From JBGLNJ01 sp034434835 (lineage in GTDB: Bacteria > Chloroflexota > Anaerolineae > Fen-1058), in assembly GCA_034434835.1 (NCBI GenBank), contig DAOTXX010000152.1:1-64000 (forward strand): a stretch of DNA of 64,000 nt, written 5' to 3'. The translations under genes and the position numbers were made by a program. Positions 1 to 9,365 of this stretch are shown here, piece by piece (positions within the stretch are counted from its first letter, which is position 1; each line of letters starts with the position of its first letter). The notes under the pieces were generated by a model that did no database searches, was not told the origin of the DNA, and saw nothing but the letters and a program-made list of their open reading frames with translations.

Positions 1-76
1 GGCGAGGGCCCTGGCAAGTTTTGTACGTCCCCCGGCCGAGGCCCTGCGGCTGGCCGACCGGGGCAACCTCGGTCGC

Positions 77-844
77 CTACCCGAGATGTGGGTAATGATT
101 AGGCGAAGCGGGGGGAGTTGGAGGGGGGTACGAGAGCCTAACCAAAGCCAGACCCAACGCCATCAACCCAACGACTTGCACAACGCGCCAGCCGCCGGGC
201 AGCACCCAGCTTTCCGCGCGAAAAGCCTCTAGGAACACGCGCTGACCGGAATACAACGCCACGCACAGCAGCGTGACCGTGCCGGGCCGGGTCCGGCGTC
301 GCAGCGCGACGAGCAGCACGATCGTCGTCGCCAGCGCCGCCAGCATCTCATAGATTTGGACCGGGTGACGTTCCGTGTCCCACAGCATGATCGCCCACGG
401 CAGCGTCGAAGGCGTGCCATACGCCTCGCCCGAAAACAGATTCGCCAGCGACACGGCGGCGATCATCATCGCTGCGCCGGGCGCCAGCGCATCCAGCCAC
501 CGCGCGCCGATCAACTTTTTGCGCCACGCATCAACTCCGCCGGCCAACAGGCCGACCAACACACCCGCTGTGCCATCGAGCGTGCTCAGGTCGAGCGCGA
601 CGATCCCCAACGGGTCGGCGGCAAACGCCGCCCCATGCGCTGCAACGTACCCCAGCCGCGCGCCGACGAGGCCAGCCACCGCAGCAAGGAGCGCCGGGGT
701 GTAAACGTCGTCCTCTTTCAGCCCGCCACGCCTGGCCTCGCGCGCGGCCAGCCACGTCGCCCCCCAAAAGCCCAGCAGCAGCGTCAGGCCCGGCAATTGA
801 ACGGCGACTCGACCGATGTGAAGGACCGGGATCGGGAAAATCAT
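77..844 (-). CDS. Lgt-like prolipoprotein diacylglyceryl transferase (divergent)
   Basis: A 255-residue polytopic membrane protein resembling Lgt, which moves diacylglycerol from phosphatidylglycerol to the lipobox cysteine of prolipoproteins. Family landmarks visible are SGEAYG (residues 138-143), PWAI and RHPVQIYE (159-166). The His of the usual HGG motif and the Arg of the GRxGN signature are not recognisable (the latter region reads VSLANLFSGE), so activity is uncertain. The last 17 residues (239-255, Pro-rich) are encoded by an intergenic-type repeat. It is the last gene of a minus-strand run after the TlpA-like gene, 94 bp away. Confident for the fold, less for function. Confidence 0.75.
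   Translation of the reverse strand: MIFPIPVLHIGRVAVQLPGLTLLLGFWGATWLAAREARRGGLKEDDVYTPALLAAVAGLVGARLGYVAAHGAAFAADPLGIVALDLSTLDGTAGVLVGLLAGGVDAWRKKLIGARWLDALAPGAAMMIAAVSLANLFSGEAYGTPSTLPWAIMLWDTERHPVQIYEMLAALATTIVLLVALRRRTRPGTVTLLCVALYSGQRVFLEAFRAESWVLPGGWRVVQVVGLMALGLALVRLSYPPPTPPASPNHYPHLG
82..128. repeat. Interspersed repeat forming the 3' end of the lgt-like gene
   Basis: A 47-bp sequence beginning CGAGATGTGGGTAATG and ending in AGTTGGAGGGGGG. The same sequence occurs at 23612-23845, where a 177-bp element interrupts it. Here it is intact, inside the reading frame of the Lgt-like gene, whose TAG stop lies at 77-79. Confidence 0.85.
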
Positions 845-938
845 GGTGCTGCCTTTGCATCAGACGAAGGACACAGGATGGAAAACCAATGATGCTTGCC
901 TCTCCTTTCATTCTTCATCTTTCACCCCTTGCCCTGGT

Positions 939-1469
939 TCATTTCATCAATTCAGAAATCTTGCTCTCGATCGCTGCGCGGGTCAGCGGCCCGCCGATGA
1001 CCATATCTTTGATCTTGCCATCGCGCCCGACGAAAAGCGTCGTCGGCATCCCCTGGATGTGATACAGCTCGGTCACCTCGCCGCTCGCGTCGAGCGCGAT
1101 CGGAAACGTCAAGCCGACTTGTTGCACGTACTGCGCAACGACCTCGGGCGATTCGGCCACGTCCACGCCGACGACGATCAAGCCCTTGTCGTGATAGCCG
1201 CGATAGACCTCCTCGAACGCGGGCAGCTCGGCGCGGCAGGGCGGACACCACGTCGCCCAAAAATTGACAATGACGGGCTTGCCGGCCTGAGCCGAAAGCG
1301 TGAACCGGCCGCCGTCGAGCGTATCGAGTGTGAAATCCGGCGTCGCGCGCCGGCCGCTATCGCGCGTCGCCTGCGCCGAAGAGGACACCCGCGAAGCTGC
1401 CGTCCAGGCAAACCCCGCGACGAGGATCACCGCGATCAAGATGTTCCATTGAGCGCGTGAGAGCTTCAT
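939..1469 (-). CDS. TlpA/ResA-like membrane-anchored thioredoxin
   Basis: A 176-residue thiol-disulfide oxidoreductase, probably acting outside the cytoplasmic membrane as a reductant or cytochrome-maturation type thioredoxin. An N-terminal hydrophobic segment (residues 9-26) is an uncleaved anchor or signal. The thioredoxin fold follows with WCPPC at 74-78 and a cis-proline region GMPTTLF near 140. It starts 25 bp after the acyl-CoA dehydrogenase gene ends, so the two are probably cotranscribed. The family is certain; the substrate is not deducible. Confidence 0.9.
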   Translation of the reverse strand: MKLSRAQWNILIAVILVAGFAWTAASRVSSSAQATRDSGRRATPDFTLDTLDGGRFTLSAQAGKPVIVNFWATWCPPCRAELPAFEEVYRGYHDKGLIVVGVDVAESPEVVAQYVQQVGLTFPIALDASGEVTELYHIQGMPTTLFVGRDGKIKDMVIGGPLTRAAIESKISELMK

Positions 1470-1494
1470 CGGCCAAGGCCTGAAAGGGGCAAAA

Positions 1495-3219
1495 TCAAAA
1501 CGGACTCGCCAACACCATGTCTCGGACCTGCAGCGGAGTCGGGTCGGCGGCCTGCACGGCGGCTACCGCCTTGCGAACGTGGGGCAGATGCTCGGCAATG
1601 TACACCTGCGCCACAGCGCGCTTGCGTTCGTCGAGCCGCGCGTGCTGCAGCATCAACCAACCGTTGATCACACACACGGCCATGTCCACCACGTCCGAGG
1701 CGTAATAATCAATGACGGGCGTTTCGCACTCTTTGAGGTGATCGGCGCAGCGATTGACCAGCGCCGTCGCTTCCGCCACCTGGCGCTTGAGCGGCTCCAG
1801 TTCCGGGCCATAGTCCAGCGCGGCCCACTCGTCGAGCAGATCGTCCAGCGCATGACCCAACAGCTTGCCGATGGCGGCGACGACCTGCAACTGGCTGGTG
1901 CCTTCGTAGATGTTGGTCACGCGGATGTCGCGATAGTGCCGCTCGACGTTGAACTCGCGCATGTACCCCACGCCGCCATGCACCTGCATCGCCTGGTAAC
2001 ACACGCGGTTGCCCATCTCGGTACAGTAATACTTGGTCAGCGGCGTCAGGCTCTCGGCCAGCCGCGACGCCTTTTTGAGCAACTGCCGATCGGCCGGATC
2101 GGGCTTGGCGCTGGACGCAATGTGCTGGTCGAGCGCCTTTTCGAGGTCCACCCAGCGCGCAGCCTCGACCATCAAAGCGCGCCCCGCCTCGATCTCGCTG
2201 CGCATCGCCAGGAGCATCCGGGTCACGGCCGGGAGGTCCCGGATCGGCTGATTGAACTGGACGCGCTCGTGCGCGTACTGGCGCGCCTCGCGGTACGCGG
2301 CTTCGGCGATGCCGATGGCCTGCGCGGACACAGCCAGCCGCGCGCCGTTCATCAGCGCCATCGCGTACCGGATCAGCCCAAAGCGCCGCTTGCCGATGAG
2401 CTGCGCAGGCGTGTTGGTGTATTGAATCTCGCACGTGGGCGAGGCGTGCAACCCGACCTTGTTTTCGATCCGGCGGATCTGCACCGTCTCGTCTCGTTCG
2501 ACGAGGAACAAGGACAGCCCGCGCGCGTCGCTGCTATCTGGCTCGCTGCGCGCCAGCACGACCATGACGTCGGCATTGCCGTTAGTGATAAATCGCTTGA
2601 CGCCGTTGATGCGCCACACGCCCGCCGCCTCGTCCCAGGTCGCACGCGTCTGCACCGAGCCGAGATCGGACCCGGCGTCCGGCTCGGTCAGCACCATCGC
2701 GCCGGCCACTTGGCCGCGCGCAAAGCGCGGCAACAGCCGCGCCTTCATCTCGTCCGTGCCAAACTCGGCGATGGACGAAGCGATCTCTTGCAGGCCAAAG
2801 ATCGTCATCAAGCCCGCTTCGGCGCGCGAGACGATCTCGACCATCATCTGATAGATCGTCTCCGGCAGATTCATCCCGCCGTACTCCCAGGGCAGCATCA
2901 CCCCGTACAGCTCGGCTTGCTTGAGCGCCTGGAGCGCCTCTTGCGTGGCGGCGGGATAAGACACCTGCCCATCGCGATACTGCGCGCCTTGTTCATCAGC
3001 CTCGGCCGCGCGCGGAGCGATCACGTTGGCAGCGATCTCGCCCAACACCTCCAGCAGCCCTCGATAGTTATCGAGCGCGTCCTGGTAATGGCGCGGCGCG
3101 GTCGGGTATTTCTCGCAATAGGTATACCCCTTTTCCTTCAACTCGACGACCTTGCGGAGGTCGGTGTGTTTGAGATGGAACTGGAGATCGAGATTATCCA
3201 GGAAAAAGTTTTCGGCCAT
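1495..3219 (-). CDS. Acyl-CoA dehydrogenase
   Basis: A 574-residue FAD enzyme that makes the alpha,beta double bond in acyl-CoAs and passes electrons to ETF. The signature LTEPDAGSDLGS lies near residue 178. The C-terminal GYMREFNVERHYRD and IYEGTSQLQ carry the usual active-site Glu region. It is longer than short-chain members (about 380) because of an N-terminal extension and a C-terminal helical domain, as in the large bacterial ACADs. It lies directly downstream of etfB-etfA, its expected electron acceptor, in the same orientation. Substrate chain length cannot be told. Confidence 0.95.
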   Translation of the reverse strand: MAENFFLDNLDLQFHLKHTDLRKVVELKEKGYTYCEKYPTAPRHYQDALDNYRGLLEVLGEIAANVIAPRAAEADEQGAQYRDGQVSYPAATQEALQALKQAELYGVMLPWEYGGMNLPETIYQMMVEIVSRAEAGLMTIFGLQEIASSIAEFGTDEMKARLLPRFARGQVAGAMVLTEPDAGSDLGSVQTRATWDEAAGVWRINGVKRFITNGNADVMVVLARSEPDSSDARGLSLFLVERDETVQIRRIENKVGLHASPTCEIQYTNTPAQLIGKRRFGLIRYAMALMNGARLAVSAQAIGIAEAAYREARQYAHERVQFNQPIRDLPAVTRMLLAMRSEIEAGRALMVEAARWVDLEKALDQHIASSAKPDPADRQLLKKASRLAESLTPLTKYYCTEMGNRVCYQAMQVHGGVGYMREFNVERHYRDIRVTNIYEGTSQLQVVAAIGKLLGHALDDLLDEWAALDYGPELEPLKRQVAEATALVNRCADHLKECETPVIDYYASDVVDMAVCVINGWLMLQHARLDERKRAVAQVYIAEHLPHVRKAVAAVQAADPTPLQVRDMVLASPF

Positions 3220-3305
3220 GTCAGGGTCTCCTCCCTCGCCTACCCCCTGCCCCCTCCCTCTCCCAAACTGGGGCGCGGGTGGGGGTTGGGGGTGGATGAG
3301 GGCAG

Positions 3306-4325
3306 CTATTTGGTCTTGTCCCGCAGCGCCTTGATCAACATCGGCAGCACCTCGGTCACGTCGCCGACGATCTTGTAGTGGGCGATCTGGAAAATCGGCG
3401 CGTTGGGATCGGTGTTGATGGCGACGATCTTGGACGATTCTTGCATCCCGGCCCGATGCTGCACCGCGCCCGAGATACCGGCCGCGATGTACAGGCGCGG
3501 TCGAACCGTCGTGCCGGTCTGCCCGACTTGATGCTCACGCGAAACGTAACCTGCGTCCACCGCCGCGCGCGACGCGCCCACCTCGCCGCCCAGCAAATTC
3601 GCCAGCTCGCGCACCAACTCGAAATTTTCCGGGCTGCCCACGCCCGCGCCCCCAGCGACAATGACCGGCGCGTTCTTGAGATTGACGGTGGACTCGCGCG
3701 TCTCGCGGCTCAAAACTTGCAGCACCCGATCGCGCTCGTCAAACGTCGGTTCGATCCGTTCGACGACGCCCTGTCGCGTCGGGTCGGGTTCCCGGCGGCG
3801 CATCACGCCCTCGCGCACCGTCGCCATCTGGGGCCGCGTGTTCGGATTGACGATGGTCGCGATGATGTTGCCCCCGAACGCCGGGCGAATCTGGTAAAGC
3901 AAATCCTGGTAGACCTTTTTCTCTTTCTTGGACTCGTAGTCGCCGATTTGCAAATCGGTGCAATCGGCGGTCAGCCCGCAGCGGACCGAGCTGGCGATGC
4001 GCGGCGCCAGGTCGCGCCCGATCGGCGTCGCGCCGAGTAGAAAGATATATGGCTGGCGTTGGCACACCAGGTCCGAAGCAACGCGCGCGTAAGGCAGCGT
4101 GCGATAGTGCTCCAGTTCGGGATGGTCAGCCAGGAACACGCGGTCCGCGCCGTAATGAATGACCCGGTCGGCCAGCTCGCTCACCTGGTAGCCGCACACG
4201 AGTCCGCACACCTGGCTGTTCAGTTGATGCGCCAGTTCCTGCGCCTTGCCCAACAGCTCCAGGCTGACTTCGGCGATTTTGCCTTCTTCTTGTTCGATGA
4301 AAACCCAAACGTCTCGGTCTGTCAT
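3306..4325 (-). CDS. etfA: Electron transfer flavoprotein subunit alpha
   Basis: A 339-residue ETF alpha subunit carrying FAD. The C-terminal FAD-binding domain is clear: GASRAAVDAGY, QVGQTGTTVRP, GISGAVQHRAGM and NTDPNAPIF (about 230-310). The N-terminal half has the alpha/beta fold shared with EtfB. It follows etfB by 73 bp and precedes the acyl-CoA dehydrogenase, giving a complete dehydrogenase-ETF unit. No ETF:quinone oxidoreductase is visible in the window. Confidence 0.96.
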   Translation of the reverse strand: MTDRDVWVFIEQEEGKIAEVSLELLGKAQELAHQLNSQVCGLVCGYQVSELADRVIHYGADRVFLADHPELEHYRTLPYARVASDLVCQRQPYIFLLGATPIGRDLAPRIASSVRCGLTADCTDLQIGDYESKKEKKVYQDLLYQIRPAFGGNIIATIVNPNTRPQMATVREGVMRRREPDPTRQGVVERIEPTFDERDRVLQVLSRETRESTVNLKNAPVIVAGGAGVGSPENFELVRELANLLGGEVGASRAAVDAGYVSREHQVGQTGTTVRPRLYIAAGISGAVQHRAGMQESSKIVAINTDPNAPIFQIAHYKIVGDVTEVLPMLIKALRDKTK

Positions 4326-4398
4326 GGATTGCCTCGCGGTAGAAGGATGAAGGACAAAGGACGTTCGTCGCGTGAAGCGGTCATTCGTCTTGGGCCAA

Positions 4399-5304
4399 TC
4401 ATCCTACAATGTACTCTTTGACCAATTCCTGAATGAGCGCGTTGATGCTTTCCTGGTTGGCCGGGATGTGTTTGCTTTCGGCAGATTCCAGCACGACAAA
4501 GTTGACTTTGTAAACTTGGGTAGGCGATCCGGCCAGGCCGATCTTGTCCGGGTCAACCCCCAGGTCATCGGCCGTCCAGACCGGGATGCGCAAGTTGCGC
4601 GCTGCCAGGTAGGCCTCCAGCTTTTCCTCGTTCTCGAACTCGGGCCATGCCTCGAGCAACGACCGATACTCCAGCGGGGTCGCCGCCAGCTTGTATTCGA
4701 TCCGCTTGCGAGCCGAAGGCGGGCGCGGACGGTTCGCCGATCCGATCACCGTCAACAGACACGGTAGTTTACACTTGACCCACTCGCGTCCGAGTGGAAA
4801 CGCTCGCTCCACCACGATCTCGTCGCCTTCGAGTTGTGTGATGGCTTCCGCATAGGTGATCTGCGGGATGCCGAGCTTTTCGGCGATCTGTGGGCCGACC
4901 TGAGCGGTGTCGCCGTCAATGGCCTGGCGGCCACACAAGATCAAGTCAAAGGCGCCCAGCTTTTCAATCGCGCACTTGAGCGTGTACGAGGTCGCCAGCG
5001 TGTCCGCGCCGGCAAAACGCCGATCGGTGAGCAACAGCACCTTGTCTGCGCCGCGATAGAGCGACTCGCGCAAGACCTCGGCGGCCGCCGGCGGGCCCAT
5101 CGTGATCACAGTGATCGCGCCGCCGTATTGCTCTTTGACCTGCAGCGCCATCTCCAGCGCGTTCAGGTCCTCGGGATTGAACACGGCCGGCAGCGCCGAG
5201 CGGTTGATCGTGCCGTCCTCTTTCATCACCTCGCCCGTGACGTTGCGCGTGTCAGGCACCTGTTTGACGGGCACGATCATGTTGTACGTCCGAGAAGATG
5301 TCAT
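4399..5304 (-). CDS. etfB: Electron transfer flavoprotein subunit beta
   Basis: A 301-residue ETF beta subunit, which binds AMP and pairs with EtfA. Recognisable features are IVPVKQVPDT near the N-terminus, LNALEMALQVKE, and the CGRQAIDGDTAQVGP region near 120. It is somewhat longer than the usual 250-260 residues because of a C-terminal extension. A GGAGG-like site precedes the ATG (reading minus, ACAGGAGGCTGC). First ETF gene of the operon after fabI. Confidence 0.96.
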   Translation of the reverse strand: MTSSRTYNMIVPVKQVPDTRNVTGEVMKEDGTINRSALPAVFNPEDLNALEMALQVKEQYGGAITVITMGPPAAAEVLRESLYRGADKVLLLTDRRFAGADTLATSYTLKCAIEKLGAFDLILCGRQAIDGDTAQVGPQIAEKLGIPQITYAEAITQLEGDEIVVERAFPLGREWVKCKLPCLLTVIGSANRPRPPSARKRIEYKLAATPLEYRSLLEAWPEFENEEKLEAYLAARNLRIPVWTADDLGVDPDKIGLAGSPTQVYKVNFVVLESAESKHIPANQESINALIQELVKEYIVG

Positions 5305-5339
5305 GCAGCCTCCTGTAGAGATTCCCTAACGCACCATCA

Positions 5340-6119
5340 TCATTCCAACTGACCAACGCCGAGAATATTGAACCCGGCGTCCACGTATATCACCTCGCCG
5401 GTCACGGCCTCGGCGAGGTCGCTGCACAGCCACAGCGCAGCCTTGCCGATGTCGTCAATCGTCACGTGGCGGCGCAACGGCGCGACGCTCTTGAACGCGC
5501 GATAGTAATCCTTGAACCCGGCCACGCCCGCCGCGGCCAGCGTCCGGATCGGCCCGGCGCTGATCGCGTTGACGCGAATGTTGCGCGGGCCGAGATCGTA
5601 GGCCAGATAACGCACGCTCGCTTCCAGCGCCGCTTTGGCGACGCCCATCACGTTATAGTTGGGCATCACCTTCTGGCTGCCATAATACGTCATCGTCAGG
5701 ATGCTGCCGCCATCGTTCATGATCGGCTCGGCCTCTTTGACCAGCGCGGTGAGCGAATAGACGCTGATGTCGAGCGCCAGGTGAAAGCCCTCGCGCGTCG
5801 TCTTGAGGTACGGCCCGTCCAGCTCCTCGCGGTTGGCAAAGCCAATGCTGTGAACCAGGATGTCGAGTGTGCGGAAATGCTGCCGCGCTTTTTCAAACAG
5901 CGACTTGATCTCGTAATCATGTCCCACATCGCACGGCTCGACAAAGTCAGCCTCGAGGCTTTCTGCCAACCCTCGCACGCGCCGCTCGAGCGACGGGCCA
6001 GCATAGCTCAAGCCCAGCTCCGCGCCTTCGGCATGCAGGGCCTGAGCAATTCCCCAAGCGATAGAATGATCGTTGGCGACCCCGAAAATCAATCCCTTCT
6101 TGCCGTCCAGTAAACCCAT
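5340..6119 (-). CDS. fabI: Enoyl-[acyl-carrier-protein] reductase FabI
   Basis: A 259-residue short-chain dehydrogenase that performs the last reduction of each fatty-acid elongation cycle with NAD(P)H. The FabI pattern is clear: GLIFGVANDHSIAWG at the N-terminus and the catalytic Tyr155/Lys162 spaced by six residues (YNVMGVAK), unlike the YxxxK of ordinary SDRs. A GGAGGAGG site sits just before the ATG. It heads the run with EtfB, EtfA and ACAD, so synthesis and oxidation enzymes may be coexpressed, or FabI acts on the same pool. Confidence 0.95.
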   Translation of the reverse strand: MGLLDGKKGLIFGVANDHSIAWGIAQALHAEGAELGLSYAGPSLERRVRGLAESLEADFVEPCDVGHDYEIKSLFEKARQHFRTLDILVHSIGFANREELDGPYLKTTREGFHLALDISVYSLTALVKEAEPIMNDGGSILTMTYYGSQKVMPNYNVMGVAKAALEASVRYLAYDLGPRNIRVNAISAGPIRTLAAAGVAGFKDYYRAFKSVAPLRRHVTIDDIGKAALWLCSDLAEAVTGEVIYVDAGFNILGVGQLE

Positions 6120-6181
6120 GTCCTCCTCCTGGCTATTGCGTGTTGCGTATTTCGTTCAGGTCAATCGTCTGCGGTCGGCGA

Positions 6182-6778
6182 TCACTTGGAAACAAACAGG
6201 CTGCCGCGCACATAGAATCGCCATGGCATAGACTTCCACGGCTCGGGCACCGAGTTCAAGCCGATGCGCTCGCTGGCTACAACGTCCTCGTCGGCCACGG
6301 GCGGCGCCTCTTCGAGCCAGAGTTCCGCACCGCGCCGGGCGCACAGGTCCGCACCGTTGAGTGCGCGTGTGATGCATAGCGCCTGCGCCAGCCTGGCCGG
6401 GCCGCTGCATAAATCAAACCCCGTGCGCCCCTTTCGGTTACGCTTCATGATCGAGATGCCTTCCAGCGGTTCCAGCGCGCGAATGAGCACAGCGGCCGGA
6501 AAGCCTTCGACCTCCGTGACGATGTTGAACATCCAGTGCATCCCGTAGGTAAAGTAAACGTAGGCGTGGCCGGGCGGGCCAAACATCACCTCATTGCGCG
6601 CTGTTCGCCCGACCGAAGCGTGGGAGCCTCTGTCTTCTTCGCCCATGTAAGCTTCGACTTCGACGATGCGACCGGCCAGCCGCTGGCCGTTCAGGCGACG
6701 CACCAATCGCTTGCCGAGCAGCAAACGCGCAACGGTCAATGTGTCCTGGGCAAAGAAATCGCGAGCAAGACGTGTCAC
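6182..6778 (-). CDS. mpg: 3-methyladenine (alkyladenine) DNA glycosylase, AAG/Mpg family
   Basis: Base-excision repair enzyme removing alkylated and deaminated purines. The catalytic Glu motif VEVEAYMGEEDRGSHA and the family segment GHAYVYFTYGMHW are present. The frame stays open to an ATG at 6850. The GTG at 6778 gives VTRLARDFFAQDTLTVAR, the usual N-terminus, a normal length of 198-199 residues and an upstream AGGAAGGAA site, so it is preferred. A TTGACG-17-TACATT promoter lies at 6879-6907. It is transcribed divergently from the FHA-PP2C gene. Confidence 0.9.
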   Translation of the reverse strand: MTRLARDFFAQDTLTVARLLLGKRLVRRLNGQRLAGRIVEVEAYMGEEDRGSHASVGRTARNEVMFGPPGHAYVYFTYGMHWMFNIVTEVEGFPAAVLIRALEPLEGISIMKRNRKGRTGFDLCSGPARLAQALCITRALNGADLCARRGAELWLEEAPPVADEDVVASERIGLNSVPEPWKSMPWRFYVRGSLFVSK

Positions 6779-6878
6779 CGGGACTGTTCCTTCCTGCCTT
6801 GGGATGAAAAGTTGGGGAAAAGAGCCGTTTGACGGCGCGGGCAGAATCACCTAGAATTAGCCCTGACCGGCGAGGCCG

Positions 6879-6907
6879 AATGTAACACCGATTCGGCGGT
6901 TCGTCAA
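6879..6907 (-). promoter_or_regulatory. Sigma-70-type promoter for the glycosylase gene
   Basis: Read on the minus strand: TTGACG at 6907-6902, a 17-bp spacer, then TACATT at 6884-6879. It points at the alkyladenine glycosylase gene and overlaps the leader of the divergent FHA-PP2C gene. Confidence 0.6.
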
Positions 6908-6926
6908 CCGGCGCATGGAGGGCACA

Positions 6927-9365
6927 ATGATTTGGCTCAAGATGTGGTGGAGAATACTTTTACTCGGAGCAGCACTTGCGACGTGCGGCGCCACTGGCCT
7001 CTCTGCGCCTCTCGCCGATGGCCCCGGGATCGGCGGGATCGTATTTGTGATCATCCTCGCCGTCGTCATCGTGATCGCCTGGCTGGGGCTTCGCTCGATC
7101 CGGGCGCGCCGAGGCAAACCAGGCGCGCCGCCGCCCCCATCGGCAGAGACACCTTCGCCGCCCGCTGTGGCCGAAACACCTCTCGCAGAGGCCCCCGTCG
7201 AAACGCAACCGGTGATGGCCTCCATCGAGACTCTAGCAGGAGAAACGGCTGTCGCTGAGCCGCAAGTGCTGGCGCCGCCTCAGGTCGAAGTAGCGCCCGA
7301 ATCTGTAGAAACACCGCCCATGATCGAAACCCTGCGGGAGGTGGAGGCCCCTCCACTGCCCGAAGTGCCTCCTGTCGCCGCGGCGGTCGCGCCGACCCTG
7401 CGCCCGGTTTCGATGCCGACCGTTCCCCAATTCCTGGAAGTGACCACCATCGAGGGCAAGCTGCGCCGTTTCCCGCTGGATCGTGCCCGGCTGACGATCG
7501 GGCGCGCGCTCGACAACGACATTGTGATCGGTGACGAATTTCCGGGCGCGACTTCGGTCGCCAATCACCACGCGCGCGTCGAAATTCGAGAGGCCTGGGT
7601 CATTGTCGAACCGGCCGGGCCCAACGCCCCGATCTTTGTCAATGGACAGCAGACCGGGCGCAACATTCTGCGGAATGGTTGGCGGTTGACGCTGGGTGAC
7701 TGCGATCTCATCTTTCGCACCGCGGGCATCGGCACTGCGCCGCTGGCCGATTTCGAAGGCGAGGCAGCGACTTGGCCCGCGCCTCGTCCCTCGGTCTCGG
7801 AGGGCTTTGGGCTTCTGCCAGATGGCGCCGTGCTGACCAACAATTACATCGTCCTCGAGTCTCACAGCGAATCGCCCACACACAACACCTACGTGGCCGA
7901 GAGCCTGACGCCCGTGTTGGCCTGCGGCCAATGTGGGTTCGACGCGAATGACGCGCGGCAAAAGACCTGTCGCAATTGTGGCGCGTCGCTAGCCGACAGC
8001 GTGCCTTTCTATCCGCACTATCGCATCAAAGAGAGCGCAGAAGAAGGTGCACTCGACGCGGAACGGCAGCTCGTGGGGCTTAGCCATCCGAACGCACTGC
8101 TCCCACGCCAGGCCTTTACGGAAGCGCCTGTTGGCGGCACACCACGTTACTATATCGTCGAACCGGAAGCGCCGCAACTGGCCGCCTCGCTGCGCGGCCC
8201 GCAAGAGATGCCGACGGTGTTGGAGTGGACCCATCATCTCGCGCAAGGCATGGCGTACCTGCACAGCCATGGTGTCTCGCTGGGGCCGATTGACCTGTGG
8301 CGCATCGCCATCGAAGGCACACAGGCACACTGGGTGGATTTTTCCGCGTGCGAATTTGTGGACGAAGCACAACAGCCGACGCGCTTTGCCGCCGAAGTCC
8401 GCGCGCTGGCCGAGATCGCCTATCATCTGATCACCGGCAAGCGCCGCTACGACGAGTCGGTGGAGATTTCGCCGCCGGGGGTCGGAATGTTATTCGACCG
8501 CATCCTGGGCGGGCTGAGCGTGCCAAGCGCCGCTGAGTTTGCCGAGGCGCTTCAAGCCGGGTTGGTCGAAGTCCGCCGCCCCACATCGCTGGATGTGCGC
8601 GTGGGACGCCTGACCGACGTGGGCCAACTGCGTCAGCTCAACGAGGACAGCCTCCTCACGATCGAGATTGGCCGCGTGCGCCGCTCGATCAGCGAGCCGC
8701 TCGGGTTGTACGCGGTGTGCGATGGCATGGGAGGACACGCGGCAGGCGACGTGGCCTCGGGGCTGGCCGTGCAGACGCTCGCGCGCAAGGCGCTGGCCGA
8801 AGTGATGAGCGATGGCATCGCCGACGGCGCACCGCCCAACTGGGAAAGCTGGCTGAAAGGCGCGTTGCAAGAGGTGAATCAGGCGGTGTTTGGGCGCCGC
8901 CGCACTTCCGGCAATGACATGGGCACGACCTGTGTGGCCGCGATCGTTCACGGCGACACGGCCACCATCGCGCACGCGGGCGACAGTCGGGCTTATCTGG
9001 TCAACGAGCAAAGCATTCAGCTATTGACCCAGGATCACTCGCTGGTGCAGCGGCTGATCCAGTTGGGTCAGCTCACGCCTGAGGAGGCCCGCGTCCACCC
9101 TCGCCGCAACGTGATCTACAAGAACCTGGGCGACAAGGCTACGGTGGAGCCGGATATCCAAACGATCAAAGTTGCGCCGGGCGACCGGCTCTTGCTATGC
9201 TCCGATGGGCTGAACACCATGATGAGCGACGAGCGCATCCGGCAGCTCGTCATGTCGGCCTGCTCGCCTCAGGAAGCGTGCCAGCGTCTCGTCGAGGCGG
9301 CCAATCACGCTGGCGGCGAGGACAACATCAGCGTCATCCTCGTGCAAGTCGAGGCGTTGGATTGA
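6927..9365 (+). CDS. Membrane FHA - zinc ribbon - pseudokinase - PP2C phosphatase fusion
   Basis: An 812-residue multidomain signalling protein. Two hydrophobic segments (about 6-24 and 33-53) anchor it. A Pro/Glu-rich linker runs to about 165. An FHA domain follows (LTIGRALDNDIVIG, about 180-270), binding phosphothreonine. Residues 290-560 look like a Ser/Thr kinase, with SHPNALLP and GMAYLHSHGV, but there is no glycine loop or HRD, DFG reads DFS, and a CxxC-CxxC zinc ribbon (about 332-350) is inserted. A full PP2C phosphatase forms the C-terminus (NEDS, DGMGGHAAGD near 600, HAGDSRAYL, SDGLN, EDN). Start chosen at ATG 6927 behind GGAGGG; an ATG at 6915 is also in frame. The next gene overlaps its stop. 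Confidence 0.92.
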   Translation: MIWLKMWWRILLLGAALATCGATGLSAPLADGPGIGGIVFVIILAVVIVIAWLGLRSIRARRGKPGAPPPPSAETPSPPAVAETPLAEAPVETQPVMASIETLAGETAVAEPQVLAPPQVEVAPESVETPPMIETLREVEAPPLPEVPPVAAAVAPTLRPVSMPTVPQFLEVTTIEGKLRRFPLDRARLTIGRALDNDIVIGDEFPGATSVANHHARVEIREAWVIVEPAGPNAPIFVNGQQTGRNILRNGWRLTLGDCDLIFRTAGIGTAPLADFEGEAATWPAPRPSVSEGFGLLPDGAVLTNNYIVLESHSESPTHNTYVAESLTPVLACGQCGFDANDARQKTCRNCGASLADSVPFYPHYRIKESAEEGALDAERQLVGLSHPNALLPRQAFTEAPVGGTPRYYIVEPEAPQLAASLRGPQEMPTVLEWTHHLAQGMAYLHSHGVSLGPIDLWRIAIEGTQAHWVDFSACEFVDEAQQPTRFAAEVRALAEIAYHLITGKRRYDESVEISPPGVGMLFDRILGGLSVPSAAEFAEALQAGLVEVRRPTSLDVRVGRLTDVGQLRQLNEDSLLTIEIGRVRRSISEPLGLYAVCDGMGGHAAGDVASGLAVQTLARKALAEVMSDGIADGAPPNWESWLKGALQEVNQAVFGRRRTSGNDMGTTCVAAIVHGDTATIAHAGDSRAYLVNEQSIQLLTQDHSLVQRLIQLGQLTPEEARVHPRRNVIYKNLGDKATVEPDIQTIKVAPGDRLLLCSDGLNTMMSDERIRQLVMSACSPQEACQRLVEAANHAGGEDNISVILVQVEALD

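Noticed and set aside
1579..3378. 599-codon open frame on the plus strand opposite the acyl-CoA dehydrogenase gene
   Set aside because: It is the antisense shadow of a GC-rich gene: Arg/His/Leu-rich, with no recognisable domain, and the minus-strand product is a clear ACAD.
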